A stretch of 64,000 nt of DNA. Origin: Amycolatopsis camponoti (GTDB taxonomy: Bacteria > Actinomycetota > Actinomycetes > Mycobacteriales > Pseudonocardiaceae). The translations under genes and the position numbers were made by a program. Every line of letters begins with the position of its first letter. The first letter of the stretch is position 1. The DNA is taken from positions 446,501 through 510,500 of the forward strand of contig NZ_CABVGP010000002.1 in NCBI RefSeq assembly GCF_902497555.1, in the 5' to 3' direction. This document shows positions 22,222-31,325 of this stretch, piece by piece. The notes under the pieces were generated by a model that worked only from the letters and a program-made list of their open reading frames with translations, searched no databases and was not told the origin of the DNA.

Positions 22222-22833
22222 GTGTCCGACCCCACGCAAGATCAGCCCGCCGAGGAACAGCGGTTCGTCCGCGACGACTGGTACGGGGAGGAGATCACCG
22301 GACGGCACTACGTGCGGTGCGAGTTCCGAGAAGTCGACTTCTCGGAGGCGCAGACGCGGAACTCGGTCTTCACCGACTGCGTGTTCGGCAACGTGCGCTT
22401 CAACGCGTCCCGGCACGCGGACTCGGCGTTCACCGGCTGCGCCTTCAAGCGGTGCAACTTCTTCGACGCCGAGTTCACCGGGTGCAAGCTCGTCGGCGCG
22501 ACGTTCAGCGAGTGCGAGCTGCGCCCGCTGCGGGTCACCGGCGGCGACTGGTCGTTCGCCAGCCTGGCGGGCGCCGACCTGCGATCGGTCGCCTTCCACG
22601 GGGTGCGCATGCGCGAGGCCGACCTCACCGGGGCGAACTGCGCCGACGCCGTGTTCGCCGACGTCGACCTTTCGGCGGTGGCGCTGCACGCCGTCAAGCT
22701 GTCCCGCGCCGACCTGCGCGGCAGCGATCTGTCGGCGCTCGACCCGGTGAACGCTGAGCTGACGGGCGCGATCGTGTCACCCGAACAGGCTGCGGTCCTC
22801 GTCACGTCGCTCGGGCTGCGCGTCCGGGCGTAG
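22222..22833 (+). CDS. pentapeptide repeat protein
   Basis: Soluble protein of 203 aa built mainly of A(D/N)Lxx-type pentapeptide repeats (FREVDFSEAQ, CAFKRCNFFDAEFTGCKL, GADLRS, READLTGANC, RADLRGSDL), predicted to form a right-handed quadrilateral beta-helix. Family members such as Qnr/MfpA mimic DNA and protect gyrase, but most have no known role. This one has many Cys residues at repeat positions. The start is GTG 22222. It may be co-transcribed with the downstream oxidoreductase (29-bp gap). Confidence 0.88.
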   Translation: MSDPTQDQPAEEQRFVRDDWYGEEITGRHYVRCEFREVDFSEAQTRNSVFTDCVFGNVRFNASRHADSAFTGCAFKRCNFFDAEFTGCKLVGATFSECELRPLRVTGGDWSFASLAGADLRSVAFHGVRMREADLTGANCADAVFADVDLSAVALHAVKLSRADLRGSDLSALDPVNAELTGAIVSPEQAAVLVTSLGLRVRA

Positions 22834-22862
22834 GCTCGGGCCGACCGGAAGGAGGGGCCGCG

Positions 22863-23462
22863 ATGGGCGTCGTGACACCGGGATTCAGCGGCCGGGCCCG
22901 CAGTGGCAACCCGCGCCTGCCACCGGGGCAGTACCTGGCCGAGGACTTCCCCGTGCTGTCGGCTGGCCCGACCCCGCGCGTGCGCACCGAGACGTGGGAG
23001 TTCACGGTCACCACGGAGACCGGCGAAAAGCACGCCTGGAGCTGGGCCGAGCTGATGGCCCTGCCCAGCGAGAAGTTCACGGTGGACATCCACTGCGTCA
23101 CCCAGTGGTCCAAACTGGACACGCACTGGCGCGGCGTCGCGGTGGACACCCTGGTCGGCGGCCTCGACACGGCTGCGGACTACGTCATGGTCCACTCCTA
23201 CGGCGGTTACACGACGAACCTGCCGCTCGCCGATCTGCTCGACGGGCAGGCCTGGATCGCCTACGAGTACGGCGGCAAGCCGCTCACCCCGGAGCACGGC
23301 GGCCCGGCGCGGCTGGTCGTGCCGCACCTGTACTTCTGGAAGTCCGCGAAGTGGGTGCGCGGGCTCGAGCTGAAGACCCGGGACGAGCCCGGCTTCTGGG
23401 AGAACGTCGGCTACCACGACTACGGGGATCCATGGCGCGAACAGCGGTATCAGGGCGACTAG
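22863..23462 (+). CDS. sulfite-oxidase-like molybdopterin oxidoreductase (YedY-type)
   Basis: Compact 199-aa molybdopterin-binding domain of the sulfite oxidase/MsrP-like family. The Cys in DIHCVTQWS is the expected Mo ligand. RVRTETWEFTV at the N-terminus and the C-terminal WENVGYHDYGDPW signature are typical. There is no Tat signal peptide, so it is probably cytoplasmic, unlike E. coli YedY. ATG 22863 follows GGAGGGG. It overlaps by 31 bp the FAD reductase gene, its likely electron partner. The substrate is unknown. Confidence 0.88.
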   Translation: MGVVTPGFSGRARSGNPRLPPGQYLAEDFPVLSAGPTPRVRTETWEFTVTTETGEKHAWSWAELMALPSEKFTVDIHCVTQWSKLDTHWRGVAVDTLVGGLDTAADYVMVHSYGGYTTNLPLADLLDGQAWIAYEYGGKPLTPEHGGPARLVVPHLYFWKSAKWVRGLELKTRDEPGFWENVGYHDYGDPWREQRYQGD

Positions 23463-24175
23463 CCTGGCGGGTCGCCCGCCTGGCCGAATTCCGCGACGAG
23501 ACCCCGACGGCCCGCACGCTCGTCTTCGACCTGCCCGGCTGGCCGGGGCACCTGGCGGGCCAGCACGTCGACGTCCGCCTCACCGCGGCCGACGGTTATC
23601 GAGCGCAGCGCAGCTACTCGCTCGCCGCGCCCGCCGACGGTGATCGAGTCGAGCTGACGGTCCAGCGCGTCCCCGGCGGCGAGGTGTCGGAGCACCTCGC
23701 CGGCCCGTACGCGATCGGCGACCCGGTGGAGATCCGCGGCCCGGTCGGCGGCTGGTTCGTCTGGCGCCCGACGGACCCGTCCCCGGTCCTCCTGATCGCG
23801 GGCGGCACCGGAATCGTCCCGGTGATGGCCATGATCCGCGCCCGCCGGGCGGCGGGCGTCCGCACGCCGTTCAAGCTGATCTACTCGCTGCGCACCCCGG
23901 CAGAGCTGTACTACGCGGACGAGCTGCGCAAGCCGGTCCCCGGGCTGGACATCACGTACGTGTACACCCGCGAGCTACCGGAGGGCCGTCCGGGAATCCC
24001 CCGGCGCATCGACGTGGCCACGCTCAACACAGCAGGCTGGCCGGCCGAGTTCGGGGCGTCGAGCTTCATCTGCGGCCCGACCGGCTTCGTGGAGACGGCA
24101 GCGGACATCCTGGTCGCCCTGGGCCACGACCCGCACCGCATCCGCACGGAGAGGTTCGGCCCCAGCCGCGACTGA
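23432..24175 (+). CDS. ferredoxin-NADP-reductase-type flavoprotein
   Basis: FAD/NAD(P)H oxidoreductase of 247 aa. The FAD-binding motif is RSYSLAAP, the NAD(P) motif is IAGGTGIVPVMAM, and the C-terminal FICGPTGFVE contains the conserved Cys-Gly-Pro. It lacks the 2Fe-2S domain of classic oxygenase reductases. The ATG at 23432 lies inside the upstream molybdoenzyme gene (31-bp overlap), implying translational coupling, so it probably supplies electrons to that enzyme. Confidence 0.88.
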   Translation: MARTAVSGRLAWRVARLAEFRDETPTARTLVFDLPGWPGHLAGQHVDVRLTAADGYRAQRSYSLAAPADGDRVELTVQRVPGGEVSEHLAGPYAIGDPVEIRGPVGGWFVWRPTDPSPVLLIAGGTGIVPVMAMIRARRAAGVRTPFKLIYSLRTPAELYYADELRKPVPGLDITYVYTRELPEGRPGIPRRIDVATLNTAGWPAEFGASSFICGPTGFVETAADILVALGHDPHRIRTERFGPSRD

Positions 24176-24729
24176 CCCCGCGGGCAGCCCACCACCCGGC
24201 CGCGGTGGGACAACTCGCTCACCCAGGCGCGGCCGTGGCGACCCGACACCCGCCACCGCCACCGCCACCCGCCACTGGTTCCGGGGGACCGCCCCCGTGC
24301 CTCGGCCGCCGCCGTGCCACCGCCGCCCCGGCCGCCGCCGTGCCTCGGCCACTGCCACTGCCACTGCCACTGCCACTGCCGCCACCGTGCCACGGCCACG
24401 GCCACGGCCACGGCCACGGCCACGGCCACGGCCGCGGCCACCGCCACCGTGCCTAGGCCACCGCCATCGCCATCGCCACCGCCACCGCCACCGCGCCTCG
24501 GCCACCGCCACGCTGCGCGTGCCGCCCAAGGCTTCCGGAGCAGCCGCCGCATCGGCTCGCATCGACTTGCCCCCGGCAACCTCGCCACAGGGCCCACTGC
24601 CATCCTGCCCACCGCTTCGGGCTTCGACACCGCCGTTCGCTCGATATCCATCCGATGATTAGGTGACCCAACGCCCCGCTGAGCGGGAAATCATCGACAT
24701 TCCCACCCAGAGATCCTATCTTTCTCCCC
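24176..24729. repeat. 554-bp gene-free region with hexanucleotide tracts
   Basis: The stretch 24250-24513 is built of hexamer repeats related to GCCACN: five exact CCACTG units at 24349-24378, seven exact CCACGG units at 24390-24431, and many CCACCG/CCATCG variants on both sides. All six frames have repetitive low-complexity peptides and none looks like a gene. The last about 70 bp (24660-24729) have lower GC and probably hold the promoter of the beta-helix gene; a TATCTT-like -10 lies about 8 nt before its ATG. Confidence 0.75.
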
Positions 24730-27363
24730 ATGCTGACCAAGCGAGCCTCGAAGCGGCGCAGCACCGTGGTGACCGTCCTCCTCGGGGCAAGCGCCCTGCT
24801 CACCACGACCACTCCCGCGGCCGCCGCGGACGCCGGCTCCGCGAGCCGTGATGTCTACGTCTCGCCAACCGGCTCCGATCGCGCCGCCGGGACCGCTCGG
24901 CAGCCCCTGCGGACCCTCGACAAGGCACGCGACCTCGTGCGCCAACGGGCGCCGCACCTCACTCGTGATCTCACCGTGCACCTCGACTCCGGGGTCTTCC
25001 GGCTGGCTCAGCCGCTGCGCCTCGATGCCCGGGACTCCGGCGGCAACGGTCACCGCGTGATCTGGCAGGGCACCGGTGACACCGAACTGAACGGCGGCGT
25101 GCGCGTCACCGGGTGGCGGCCCGTCCCCGGCCGGCCCGGGTTGTTCGCCGCCGCCGCGCCCGCCAGGCTGGATGACACCCGGCAGCTCTACGTCGACGGG
25201 GTCCGTGAGCAACGCGCGCGCGGTCCGTTGCCCGTTGCCGTCAAGGCCACCGCCACCGGGTACACCGCCGACGCGGACACCCTCGCGCACTGGCGCAACC
25301 CGGAAGACGTCGAGTTCGTCTACACCGCGGGCGAAGCGCTCTGGAACGTCCAGCGTGACGGCCTCGGCCAGTGGACCGAGCCCCGCTGTCCGCTCGCCGC
25401 GGCCCAGGGCACGACCATCACCATGGCCCAGCCGTGCTGGGACAACTCGACCAAGCGCGTCCTGTTCCCGGACATCCCCGGCCGCAGCGTGAACATGGTC
25501 GGCCCGGCCGACCTCACCAACGGACGGCACCCCACCTACGCGGAAAACGCTCTCGAGCTGCTCGACGACCCCGGCGAGTGGTACCTCGACCGGTCCGCCC
25601 ACCTCGTCTACTACCGGCCGGCGCCGGGCCAGGACCTGCGGCGGGCCGATGTCGAGATGCCGGTGCTGGAGCAGCTCGTCGACGCGCGGGGCACCGCTGA
25701 CGCGCCGATCCACGACGTCGCCTTCCGCGGCTTGCGCTTCTCCTACGCGACCTGGCTCCGGCCTTCGTCGCCGGAGGGGTTCTCCGAAATCCAGGCCGGG
25801 TACACGATCACCGGCTCCGACGGCTGGGCCGTCCAAGGACTCTGCCAGTTCGTGCCCGGCGGCACCTGCCCGTACGCCTCGTGGACGCGCGAACCCGCGA
25901 ACGTCTCCGTGTCCCACGGCCGGCGCGTCGAGTTCGCCGACAGCGTGTTCGCACACCTCGGCGGGGCCGGGCTCGACCTCGTCGACGGCACCAAGGAATC
26001 CCAGGTCCGCGGCGACGTCTTCACCGACATCTCGGGCAACGGCGTGCAGCTCGGCGGGGTCGACAAGCCGGTCACGGACACTGACGCGGACGTCGTGCGC
26101 GACGTCGCGGTGACCGACAACCACCTCTACGGCCTGCCGCGCGAGTTCCACGGTGGCGTCCCGATCGTCGACGGCTACACCGTGCGGAACACCATCTCCC
26201 ACAACCAGATCGACCACGTCGGCTACTCGGCGGTCTCCCTCGGCTGGGGCGGCTGGCCGGACAAGATCAAGAGCCCGGCGACGCCGAACCTCTCGCACGA
26301 CAACGCCGTCTCGGACAACCTGATCTTCGACTACATGCTGATGCTGGACGACGGTGGCGGCATCTACACCCAGGGCATCACCGGCAGCTCCCTCGACGAT
26401 GGCGAGCACGTCACCGGCAACGTGGTCCACGACCAGTGGGGGCTCGGCAAGGGCATCTACACCGACAACGGCAACACGTACGAGACGATCCGCGGCAACG
26501 TCCTGTACCGCATGGCGTACGCCAACGTCGGCACGGTGCACGTCGACTACCGCGACGGCCTCGGCAACAACGACCCGACGCTGACCGAGGACAACTACTG
26601 GGAGCAGGGCGACCGCGACAAGGTCGACAAGGGCGCGGTCCTGCGCGGCAACAAGCTCCTCGGGAGCCCGGCCGACGCCCCGGCGGCGATCGTCGCGAAC
26701 GCGGGCCTGGAACCGGCTTACCGCGGCCTGCTCACGCGCCGGGTCGGCGGCGCCGCGCCGCCCGAAGCGCCATCTCGGGTCGGCACGTTCGCCGTTTCGG
26801 GAAAGCTGTACGCCACGTGGAACCCGACCTACGCGGTCAACAACGCACCGGTGACGGACTACGTCGTGACGGCGACGGGTGTCGGCGGCGCGAAGTCCGC
26901 GACGGTGTCCGCGGCCGACTTCGCGAAGCGCGCGTACGCGGAGGTCCCGGGCCTGACCGACGGGACGCCCTACACGGTGACGGTTTCGGCGCGCAACGCT
27001 TACGGCACAAGCCAACCGTCGCTCGCCGCGGCCCCGGTGACGCCCGGCCCGAAGCCGGCGGTGCCGCCGGGCGTCCCGACGAGCGCGAAGGCCTTGCCGA
27101 GCGCGACGGCGGCCTCGATCCGCTGGAACCCGCCGGCGGCCGCGGGGGACACCCCGGTGCTGGGTTACGTGATCACGGTGTCCGACGGCCGCACGATCCC
27201 GGTCGAGGGCCGTGACGCCCTGGTCACGCAGCCGACGGTCAAGGGCATGACGAGGGTGGTCGGCGACCTCGAGCCCGCGACGGCGTACACGTTCACGGTC
27301 GCGGCGGTGACGGCCACCGGAACGGGCCCGGCGGCGTCGTTCACGGCGACGACGGCGGCCTGA
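24730..27363 (+). CDS. secreted right-handed beta-helix glycoside hydrolase (GH141-like) with two FN3 domains
   Basis: Secreted protein of 877 aa. After a signal peptide (cleavage near AAA-DAG, residue about 34) it begins DVYVSPTGSDRAAGT, the usual start of beta-helix polysaccharidases. The body (about 40-670) has SHNQIDHVGYSAVSL and DDGGGIYTQG segments resembling GH141 (fucosidase/xylanase) proteins. Two fibronectin type III domains follow (about 676-770 and 775-875). The ATG at 24730 has no ribosome binding site but a -10-like TATCTT just upstream, so the mRNA may be leaderless. It is convergent with the IniR-like gene, 12 bp away. The family assignment is by pattern; the substrate is unknown. 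Confidence 0.78.
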   Translation: MLTKRASKRRSTVVTVLLGASALLTTTTPAAAADAGSASRDVYVSPTGSDRAAGTARQPLRTLDKARDLVRQRAPHLTRDLTVHLDSGVFRLAQPLRLDARDSGGNGHRVIWQGTGDTELNGGVRVTGWRPVPGRPGLFAAAAPARLDDTRQLYVDGVREQRARGPLPVAVKATATGYTADADTLAHWRNPEDVEFVYTAGEALWNVQRDGLGQWTEPRCPLAAAQGTTITMAQPCWDNSTKRVLFPDIPGRSVNMVGPADLTNGRHPTYAENALELLDDPGEWYLDRSAHLVYYRPAPGQDLRRADVEMPVLEQLVDARGTADAPIHDVAFRGLRFSYATWLRPSSPEGFSEIQAGYTITGSDGWAVQGLCQFVPGGTCPYASWTREPANVSVSHGRRVEFADSVFAHLGGAGLDLVDGTKESQVRGDVFTDISGNGVQLGGVDKPVTDTDADVVRDVAVTDNHLYGLPREFHGGVPIVDGYTVRNTISHNQIDHVGYSAVSLGWGGWPDKIKSPATPNLSHDNAVSDNLIFDYMLMLDDGGGIYTQGITGSSLDDGEHVTGNVVHDQWGLGKGIYTDNGNTYETIRGNVLYRMAYANVGTVHVDYRDGLGNNDPTLTEDNYWEQGDRDKVDKGAVLRGNKLLGSPADAPAAIVANAGLEPAYRGLLTRRVGGAAPPEAPSRVGTFAVSGKLYATWNPTYAVNNAPVTDYVVTATGVGGAKSATVSAADFAKRAYAEVPGLTDGTPYTVTVSARNAYGTSQPSLAAAPVTPGPKPAVPPGVPTSAKALPSATAASIRWNPPAAAGDTPVLGYVITVSDGRTIPVEGRDALVTQPTVKGMTRVVGDLEPATAYTFTVAAVTATGTGPAASFTATTAA

Positions 27364-27375
27364 TCGCGGGCGGGG

Positions 27376-29895
27376 TCAGGGGGCGTCCGGGCGGGAAAGC
27401 AGCTCCCGCAGGGTCGCGAGCAGCTCGCGCCGATCGGCCGCCCCCAGCTTGCCCCGGATGCGGGCCATGTGGTGCTCCACCGTCTTCCCGGAGATGAACA
27501 GCTTCGAACCCGCCTGCTTGTACGTCAGCCCCTCGACCACCAGCCGGGCCACCTCGAGCTCTCGCTCGCTCAGCGCCGCCAAGCCCGTTCCGGCCGCCGC
27601 GGTTTCCGCTGTCCCCTGCTCCCGGCGGGCCGCCGTTCCCTGGAACTGACGGGCCGCCTCCAGGAGCTGGACCATCGCCTTGCGGTCGGACGTGCGGATC
27701 GCCGCCTGGCCGGCCAGGCGGGCCGCGTCCCAGCGCAGGCCCAGGTCGTGCATCTCGGCCGCCGCCGTCGTGATCGTGTCCGGGGCGAACGTGCCGCCGA
27801 GGACCGACAGCCAGCACCGGGCCGCCGTGGCCAGCGCGTGCGGGTAGCGGCCGCAATGGGCGTGCGTCGCCAACGTCGCCAGGTGCGCCTCCGCCGCGTC
27901 GGCGTCCTCCAGCGTGATCGCCGCGTGCAGCTCGTGCCACACCAGGGAGACCGTCCACAGTGGAGGTTCGCCGAGGCGGGCCAGCAGGGCGTGGGCGCGT
28001 TCCAGCTGGCCCGAGATCTTCGCGAACGCGCCGGTGCGGGCCGCCGCGATCGCCAGCTCGCCCAGCGGCAGCAGCGTGAACAGGTCCGTCTGCTGCCGCA
28101 TCGACGCCTGGTACGCGCGGTGCCACGACCGCTGCAGCCCCACGAGGTCGCTGGCGCGGCGCGCCAAGCCGAGCTCCAGCGTCGCGAAGAACAGCTCGTC
28201 GCGGGCTTCCAGCGAAAGCCCGGCGACGGCGTCCCGGTGTTCCGCCGCCGTCGCGAGGTCGCCCGCGGTCATCGCGACCCAGCCCAGCAGCAGGCGGTGG
28301 CGCACCGACAGCAGGTCGCCGCCGATCCCGCCGTCGAGGGCGCGGGTCAGCACCGGCTCCGCCAGCGCCAGCTCACCCGTGTGCAGCGCGGCGAGGGCGG
28401 CCAGCGCCGCCGGGCTGTCGGGCAGCAACGTGCCGCCCAGCGCCGGTTCCAGCATCGCCGCCGCGCCGAGCAGCGTCGACAACGTCTCCGTCGCGCAGCC
28501 GGACACCGAATCGGCGATGCCGCGGGCCATCCGGGTGGCCGCGCCGGCGAACAACGTCGGCGCGACGCCGGGTGCCGGGGAGTCGAGGAGCCGGCGGGCG
28601 CCGTCGAGGTCGCCGGTGCCGACCAGCGCGATCGCCGCGAACGCGTCGGCCCCTGCCCAGGCACCCGTGCCGGAAAGCCCGGTGCCCGCGGGGAACCTGC
28701 CGCCGCCCGCGAGCCCGGCGCCCGCGGGGAGCCCGGTGCCGCCGGAGACTCCGGCGCCGAGCCCGTCGCCGCCGGCCGCCATCGTGTCGATGCTGCGCGA
28801 AGCCCAGTGGTACAGCTCCGCACTGCGCGCCAGCTCACCCCGGTGCGCGAGGACCGTGGCCGCGATCGCCGCCCCGGCCGCGCGGGTCTCGGGGTCGGCC
28901 GCGCCGAGCATGCCGTCGCCGAGGCGCAGCGCCGTGTCGAGGTCGCCCGACAACGCGGTCGCGCGCGCCCAGCCCGCCGTGACCGCCGACGAGCGGTCGC
29001 CCGCTTCGGCCGCGGCCTCGAACAGCCGGGCCGCGAGCCGCGCGTCGGAGGGCAGGGCTTCCGCGGCCGCCGCGGCGAAGGCGGCCGCTGCGGACGCCCC
29101 GGAGCTGCCCGTGCCGAGCAGCGCGCGCGCCAGGTCGAGCACCGGGAGGCCGTTCGCCAGCTGCAGCTCGACGAGCCGCTGCACCGTCGTCAGCCGGCGC
29201 GCGGGCGGCCCGAAGTCGCGGACGGCGGCCGCGGCCAGCGGCAGCAGCGCGTCGTCCGGGCCGAGCAGCCCGGTCGCGCGGGCGGCGTCGACGATCGCGG
29301 GCAGCTGCTCCGGACCGCGGTCCAGCAGTGCGCACAGCAGGTCGAGGTTGCGCCCCGCGCCGGCTTCGGCCGCGACCAGGTAGCGCAGGACGTCGTCGTC
29401 GAGCTCGTCCAGCTCCGGCCGGAAGTCCTCCAGCCGCCCGAGCAGGTCGCGCTCGGCCAGCCGCGGCACCCCGCCGCTGCGGGCGTGCAGTTCGGCGGCC
29501 GCCGCGGGGTCGGCGGGCGAACCCGTCACCGCCGAGATCAGCCGCGCGACGTCTTCGGCACCGAGCGGGCCGAGCTGCAGCAACGTCCAGCTCGCGGACA
29601 CCGCGGCCGGCCGGTGCGCGACGACGATCGGCCCGTCCGCGCCGGTGAGCAGCTCCTCGAGCTGGTCGGGAGCCAGCCGGTCGGCGTCGTCGACGAGCAG
29701 GGCGTCGACGCCGGCCGCGCGGTAGACGCGGTCGAGCGCGGCGAGCAGCACGCTCTTGCCGTACCCGCCGGGGGCGACGACGGCCAGCCGCAGCGGCGCG
29801 GCCGGGTCGGCCGTGACCTGGTCGAGCAGCCGCAACGCCGCGGGGTGCACGGGGATGGCGCGAAGCGGGGGGACCTGCGTAAGCAGAGTGTTCAA
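27376..29895 (-). CDS. iniR: IniR-like LuxR-family regulator with N-terminal ATPase
   Basis: Large transcription regulator of 839 aa. The N-terminus has a P-loop APGGYGKSV (near residues 41-49) and Walker B ALLVDDAD (near 66-73), the middle is a long helical repeat region, and the C-terminus is a LuxR HTH (SERELEVARLVVEGLTYKQA). Size and layout match STAND/LAL-type regulators, including mycobacterial IniR, which activates iniBAC. The locus supports this: iniBAC is divergent just upstream. The start is TTG 29895, overlapping the Hsp70-like stop (TTGA). The middle contains a Gly/Ala/Pro-rich low-complexity insertion near residues 380-415. Confidence 0.82.
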   Translation of the reverse strand: MNTLLTQVPPLRAIPVHPAALRLLDQVTADPAAPLRLAVVAPGGYGKSVLLAALDRVYRAAGVDALLVDDADRLAPDQLEELLTGADGPIVVAHRPAAVSASWTLLQLGPLGAEDVARLISAVTGSPADPAAAAELHARSGGVPRLAERDLLGRLEDFRPELDELDDDVLRYLVAAEAGAGRNLDLLCALLDRGPEQLPAIVDAARATGLLGPDDALLPLAAAAVRDFGPPARRLTTVQRLVELQLANGLPVLDLARALLGTGSSGASAAAAFAAAAAEALPSDARLAARLFEAAAEAGDRSSAVTAGWARATALSGDLDTALRLGDGMLGAADPETRAAGAAIAATVLAHRGELARSAELYHWASRSIDTMAAGGDGLGAGVSGGTGLPAGAGLAGGGRFPAGTGLSGTGAWAGADAFAAIALVGTGDLDGARRLLDSPAPGVAPTLFAGAATRMARGIADSVSGCATETLSTLLGAAAMLEPALGGTLLPDSPAALAALAALHTGELALAEPVLTRALDGGIGGDLLSVRHRLLLGWVAMTAGDLATAAEHRDAVAGLSLEARDELFFATLELGLARRASDLVGLQRSWHRAYQASMRQQTDLFTLLPLGELAIAAARTGAFAKISGQLERAHALLARLGEPPLWTVSLVWHELHAAITLEDADAAEAHLATLATHAHCGRYPHALATAARCWLSVLGGTFAPDTITTAAAEMHDLGLRWDAARLAGQAAIRTSDRKAMVQLLEAARQFQGTAARREQGTAETAAAGTGLAALSERELEVARLVVEGLTYKQAGSKLFISGKTVEHHMARIRGKLGAADRRELLATLRELLSRPDAP

Positions 29896-31022
29896 CAGTG
29901 ACCTTCACCGGAGGGGGCGCCGGGGTGGGCGCAGTGGCTCGGGGCGGGGGACGGGCCGGGGCCGGCGGTGGCTTCGCGGGCGGTGACGGTGATGACCAGG
30001 GCCGAGAGGGCCGCGGCGAGCACGAGCACCGCGGCGGCGAGGGGGCGCCGCCGCCGGAACAGGTTCATCGGGTTGCTCCGCTCGGGCAGCTCGAACGGCG
30101 TGATCTCGACCGGCGGCCGGGGTGGCCGCTCGCCGAGGTCACCGAGCGTGTCCACCTGGGGGAGCAGGGTGGTTTCGACGGCGGGGGGTTCGTGCGGGGC
30201 ACCCCGGTGGTCCGCGCGCAGCGCCGCGAGGGCGGCCGCGCCGAGCGCGGTGGCCGCCGGCGGAACCGGTCCCGCGAACACCGGGCACGGCGGCCGGGCG
30301 GGCAGCGCGTGCGGCGGGACGTCGCCGCAGAACACCACGCCGGCGAGCCCCCGGGGGGACGTCGACGCCGCGCCGGCGAGGGCGAAAAGGGTGCTGAGCG
30401 CCGCGGCCGGGGCCACGCCTTCGGCGCTCGCGGCCGGCTGCCAGCCGCTCGCGCCGGTCGCCGTGGCCAGCGTGACGTTCACGCCGTCGGCGCCGAACTC
30501 GCAGACGCCGGCGGCGGTGGCGCCGGGGCCGGGGAAGGGCAGGTGCGCGCCGAGCGCGGCGATCGAGCCGGGGACCAGCGTGACCGCGGTGAACCCGGCG
30601 TCGGCCAGTGCGCGGCGCAGCACGTCACGGCGGTAGCCGCCCCAGTCCCCGGGGTGGGTCAGCACCAGGTGGTCCGGGGCGCCGCCGAACTGGTTCGCGG
30701 CGTGCTCGGCGATGCTCTCGACGAGCACGGTGGTCAGCGTTTCGGGTGGGAACGGCTCGCCTTCGACGAGCATCGGCACGTCGTCGCCGATCCGGCGGTG
30801 GAAGCCGGTGAGCAGCCGGGACGGGACCCGGGCGCCGGCCTGCGCGGCGGCGTCCCCGGTCAGCAGGTAACCCTCGTCGTCCAGGAAGAGAGCGGACGCG
30901 GCGGCGGGGGTCCGGTCACCCAGCCAGAGCGGCTCGGGTTCGCCCCAGCCGGGACCTTGCCTGCGGCAGGTTGCGGCGTGGGTCCGCCCCTGTGCCACAT
31001 CGATCCCGAGGACGTAGGACAA
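29892..31022 (-). CDS. membrane-anchored Hsp70-like (actin-fold) protein of the ini locus
   Basis: Protein of 376 aa. The N-terminus YVLGIDVAQGRTHAA is the phosphate-1 motif of the Hsp70/actin ATPase fold, and HLVLTHPGDWGGYRRDVL is typical of bacterial Hsp70-like proteins. There is no peptide-binding domain. Near residues 320-345 lies a single membrane helix preceded by RRRRP, with a short Pro-rich tail. I choose TTG 31022 because GAGGAGG lies 8 nt upstream; a longer ATG ORF from 31094 reaches back through the promoter region. Translationally coupled to the IniR-like gene. A sensory or chaperone role at the membrane in the ini response is inferred. Confidence 0.75.
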   Translation of the reverse strand: MSYVLGIDVAQGRTHAATCRRQGPGWGEPEPLWLGDRTPAAASALFLDDEGYLLTGDAAAQAGARVPSRLLTGFHRRIGDDVPMLVEGEPFPPETLTTVLVESIAEHAANQFGGAPDHLVLTHPGDWGGYRRDVLRRALADAGFTAVTLVPGSIAALGAHLPFPGPGATAAGVCEFGADGVNVTLATATGASGWQPAASAEGVAPAAALSTLFALAGAASTSPRGLAGVVFCGDVPPHALPARPPCPVFAGPVPPAATALGAAALAALRADHRGAPHEPPAVETTLLPQVDTLGDLGERPPRPPVEITPFELPERSNPMNLFRRRRPLAAAVLVLAAALSALVITVTAREATAGPGPSPAPSHCAHPGAPSGEGHC

Positions 31023-31094
31023 CGGCGCTTCCTCCTCACCTCGCGGGGGCCGATCGGGGGCGCGGAATCCCCCTAGGGCTCGGGGCATCCTCAC

Positions 31095-31325
31095 CCAAAC
31101 GGGTTAGTCAATCAAGTGGCTGGAGGGATTTAACCCAACTGAGCGCGTCTCGGATGAGCCCCTAACTCCCTAACGATGACATATCGATCCCCTATCGGCT
31201 GACCGGCCCGCAACTCGGAGTGATCCCCGATGTGCGTGGGGGGACCGGCTCCCTAACTTGATGTCGGAGCAGCGGTCCTTGCGGCCGATGCCGTCCCCCG
31301 AACCACCGGACCAGGAGAGAACCCC
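31095..31325 (+). promoter_or_regulatory. divergent ini regulatory region with CCCTAAC repeats
   Basis: This region between the Hsp70-like/iniR operon and iniB contains three copies of a CCCTAAC motif: 31160-31166, 31168-31174 and 31251-31257, the last two in the longer form CTCCCTAAC. The first two overlap a tandem arrangement. They are candidates for binding sites of the IniR-like regulator. An AGGAGAG ribosome binding site lies just before iniB. Confidence 0.4.

Noticed and set aside
24250..24513. Possible CRISPR array or repeat protein in the CCACNG tract
   Set aside because: There are no unique spacers of 25-45 bp, the units are hexamers, and no cas genes are present.
29892..31094. ATG 31094 start for the Hsp70-like gene
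   Set aside because: It adds 24 residues rich in Arg/Pro/Gly ahead of the conserved GIDVAQG start, lacks a ribosome binding site and overlaps the ini promoter; TTG 31022 has GAGGAGG at the right distance.
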